Below, in pieces: positions 5,220-6,629 of a stretch of DNA of 6,629 nt. Position numbers and translations under genes: made by a program. The stretch's first letter is position 1. Every line of letters begins with the position of its first letter. Source of the DNA: an uncultured Flavobacteriales bacterium (GTDB lineage Bacteria > Bacteroidota > Bacteroidia > Flavobacteriales > Crocinitomicaceae); assembly GCA_946886545.1 (NCBI GenBank), contig CAMPIU010000170.1:1-6629 (forward strand), read 5' to 3'. The notes beneath the pieces were generated by a model. That model was not told the origin of the DNA and did not search any database. It saw only the letters and a list, made by a program, of their open reading frames with translations.

Positions 5220-6629
5220 ATGAAACGATCCGGACTAGTGCTTCTTTTGTTTTTTATCACGTTGCTGAATTCACCTGATTTATTTGCGCAGCGCAGAACG
5301 AAACCTCCAGTCAAGGATACTGTAACCGGGGAAGTATTTATCCGAATAGTTGATCAAAGTCTCAATCTATATTATGATGATTTTGCAAAAGGCCTGGACT
5401 ACGATTCAATTATCGGTGCCCTGGATTACGAGGCAGGAACAGTTCCTTTATTTTCGGATGAAGATTATTGCAAACGCCTGGCGAAACTCAATGAAGTTTC
5501 CACTTTCGGGTTCGATTGTAATAATGTTTCACTTACAACTATCAAATTCTTTGCTCAAAACAGACGGAATTTTGTCCGGGTAGCTTTAGGTCGCGGACGG
5601 TTGTATTTTGATTTATACGAAGAGAAACTGGCAGAATATGGTTTGCCCTTAGAGCTCAAATATCTTTCTGTGATTGAAAGTGGTCTCAGACCACAGGTTA
5701 AATCACGTGCCGGAGCGCTTGGTTTATGGCAGTTTATGTATGCAACCGGAAAGCAATATGGTCTGAAGGAAAATTCATACATGGATGAGCGCATGGACCC
5801 TCTGAAATCAACAGATGCCGCTTGCCGTTACCTGAAAAAACTATACGATATTTATGGAGACTGGAACCTGGCTTTGGCAGCATACAACGCAGGACCCGGA
5901 AATGTCAACAAAGCAATTCGCCGTTCGGGAGGAAAAAGAACTTATTGGGAAGTAAGACCCTATTTACCTCGTGAAACACAAGGTTATGTACCCAATTTCA
6001 TCGCTGCAACTTATCTGATGACTTATCATGCGGATCATAATTTGCTTCCTGCAGAACCAAAAATTCATTTTTATCAATTAGATACGCTTTGCCTGAATCG
6101 GGGAATTCACATGCAAACCATTGAAAAATTGGTTTCCTGGTCAGTTGAAGACATTCAAAGTTTGAACCCGGTTTATAAAACTTCCTATATTCCACCAACA
6201 ATTCCAAGGCAATGTGTTACGGGACCACTTCAAAAAATTGGTTTACTGGTAAGTTTGGAAGACTCACTTTATGCTTTGGAACAGCGCATTTATGGCACAG
6301 GTGGTTACAAAAACCCGCTTCCAACAGATGTTGCAGTTGATCCCCAAACCGATCAGCTGGTAGTTTCAAATCCTGTCAACAAAATAATTGACATTCCGAA
6401 AACAAAAGTCATTACAACAATCAATTACACTTACCATAAAGTAAAAGCAGGTGAAAGTCTGGGAAGCATTGCAGCTCAATACAACGTTGCTATCCAGGAA
6501 TTAATGGATTGGAATGATCTGACAACTGCCCGCATTACTGTAAACCAACTACTCAAAATCCAAACCAAGGTCAGCACAACTGTTGAAAATGAGGAATACA
6601 GGGAAGCAGTGGAGGACAGTATTCAGAAT
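5220..6629 (+). CDS. mltD: MltD-type lytic murein transglycosylase with LysM (3' end beyond window)
   Basis: This reading frame is open from ATG 5220 to the right edge (470 residues so far, no stop), so the gene is partial here. It cleaves the MurNAc-GlcNAc bond of peptidoglycan to give 1,6-anhydro ends, acting outside the cytoplasmic membrane. A signal peptide spans residues 1-23 (cleavage probably LFA|Q); there is no lipobox, unlike E. coli MltD, which is a lipoprotein. The SLT (GH23) domain covers about 125-260: catalytic Glu153 in SVIESGL, GALGLWQFM (165-173), AAYNAGPGNV (220-229) and YVPNFIAA (256-263). A region at about 284-336 resembles a degenerate LysM-like segment of MltD proteins. 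A clear LysM follows at 405-447 (YHKVKAGESLGSIAAQYNV to LLKI), which should bind peptidoglycan. Further LysM repeats may lie past the edge. It starts 15 bases after gatA, suggesting co-transcription. The family is secure; the exact symbol is by similarity of domain layout. Confidence 0.93.
   Translation, partial: MKRSGLVLLLFFITLLNSPDLFAQRRTKPPVKDTVTGEVFIRIVDQSLNLYYDDFAKGLDYDSIIGALDYEAGTVPLFSDEDYCKRLAKLNEVSTFGFDCNNVSLTTIKFFAQNRRNFVRVALGRGRLYFDLYEEKLAEYGLPLELKYLSVIESGLRPQVKSRAGALGLWQFMYATGKQYGLKENSYMDERMDPLKSTDAACRYLKKLYDIYGDWNLALAAYNAGPGNVNKAIRRSGGKRTYWEVRPYLPRETQGYVPNFIAATYLMTYHADHNLLPAEPKIHFYQLDTLCLNRGIHMQTIEKLVSWSVEDIQSLNPVYKTSYIPPTIPRQCVTGPLQKIGLLVSLEDSLYALEQRIYGTGGYKNPLPTDVAVDPQTDQLVVSNPVNKIIDIPKTKVITTINYTYHKVKAGESLGSIAAQYNVAIQELMDWNDLTTARITVNQLLKIQTKVSTTVENEEYREAVEDSIQN

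Noticed and set aside
5350..6207. Frames at 5350-5583 (+), 5555-5794 (-) and 5998-6207 (-)
   Set aside because: They overlap the transglycosylase frame, which carries all catalytic motifs and runs unbroken from 5220 to the edge.

Overview
The window looks like chromosomal DNA from a member of the Bacteroidota, most likely Flavobacteriales or a relative (Crocinitomicaceae/Fluviicola-like is a guess). The DNA is AT-rich. There are no clear Shine-Dalgarno boxes before the starts, and a perfect TAnnTTTG (Bacteroidota -7 element) lies before tatA. Two signal peptides end in the FSQ/FAQ style common in this phylum, and the RecJ, TatA and GatA sequences have a Bacteroidota flavour. It reads as an ordinary housekeeping region. 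I see no transposase, integrase, CRISPR array, rRNA or tRNA.

Layout, left to right. Bases 1-222 hold a poorly resolved left edge, possibly the 3' end of a plus-strand gene, then copies of the short motif AATTGAAAA and a good intrinsic terminator (223-251). The terminator ends five bases before the start of an unrecognised multi-pass membrane protein (257-1018, +). That gene converges on recJ (1092-2816, -) across a 73-base spacer that again carries AATTGAAAA motifs. Divergent from recJ, across only 25 bases, is an unrecognised secreted protein of 214 residues (2842-3486, +). A 114-base spacer with a promoter-like element leads into a likely operon on the plus strand: tatA (3601-3777), gatA (3798-5204) and an MltD-type lytic transglycosylase with LysM (5220 to beyond the right edge). 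The gaps in this operon are 20 and 15 bases.

The genes serve different housekeeping roles. RecJ is a single-strand 5'-3' exonuclease of recombination and repair. TatA is the pore-forming subunit of twin-arginine export. GatA is the amidase subunit of the tRNA-dependent amidotransferase. The transglycosylase cleaves peptidoglycan outside the cytoplasmic membrane. No gatB, gatC or tatC is in view, so these partners must be encoded elsewhere. Two genes, tatA (58 codons) and the right-edge transglycosylase (no stop in the window), are easy to miss in a simple ORF scan. Nothing here convincingly amounts to a new system; the two unknown envelope proteins and the tatA-gatA-mltD grouping are the points most worth following.
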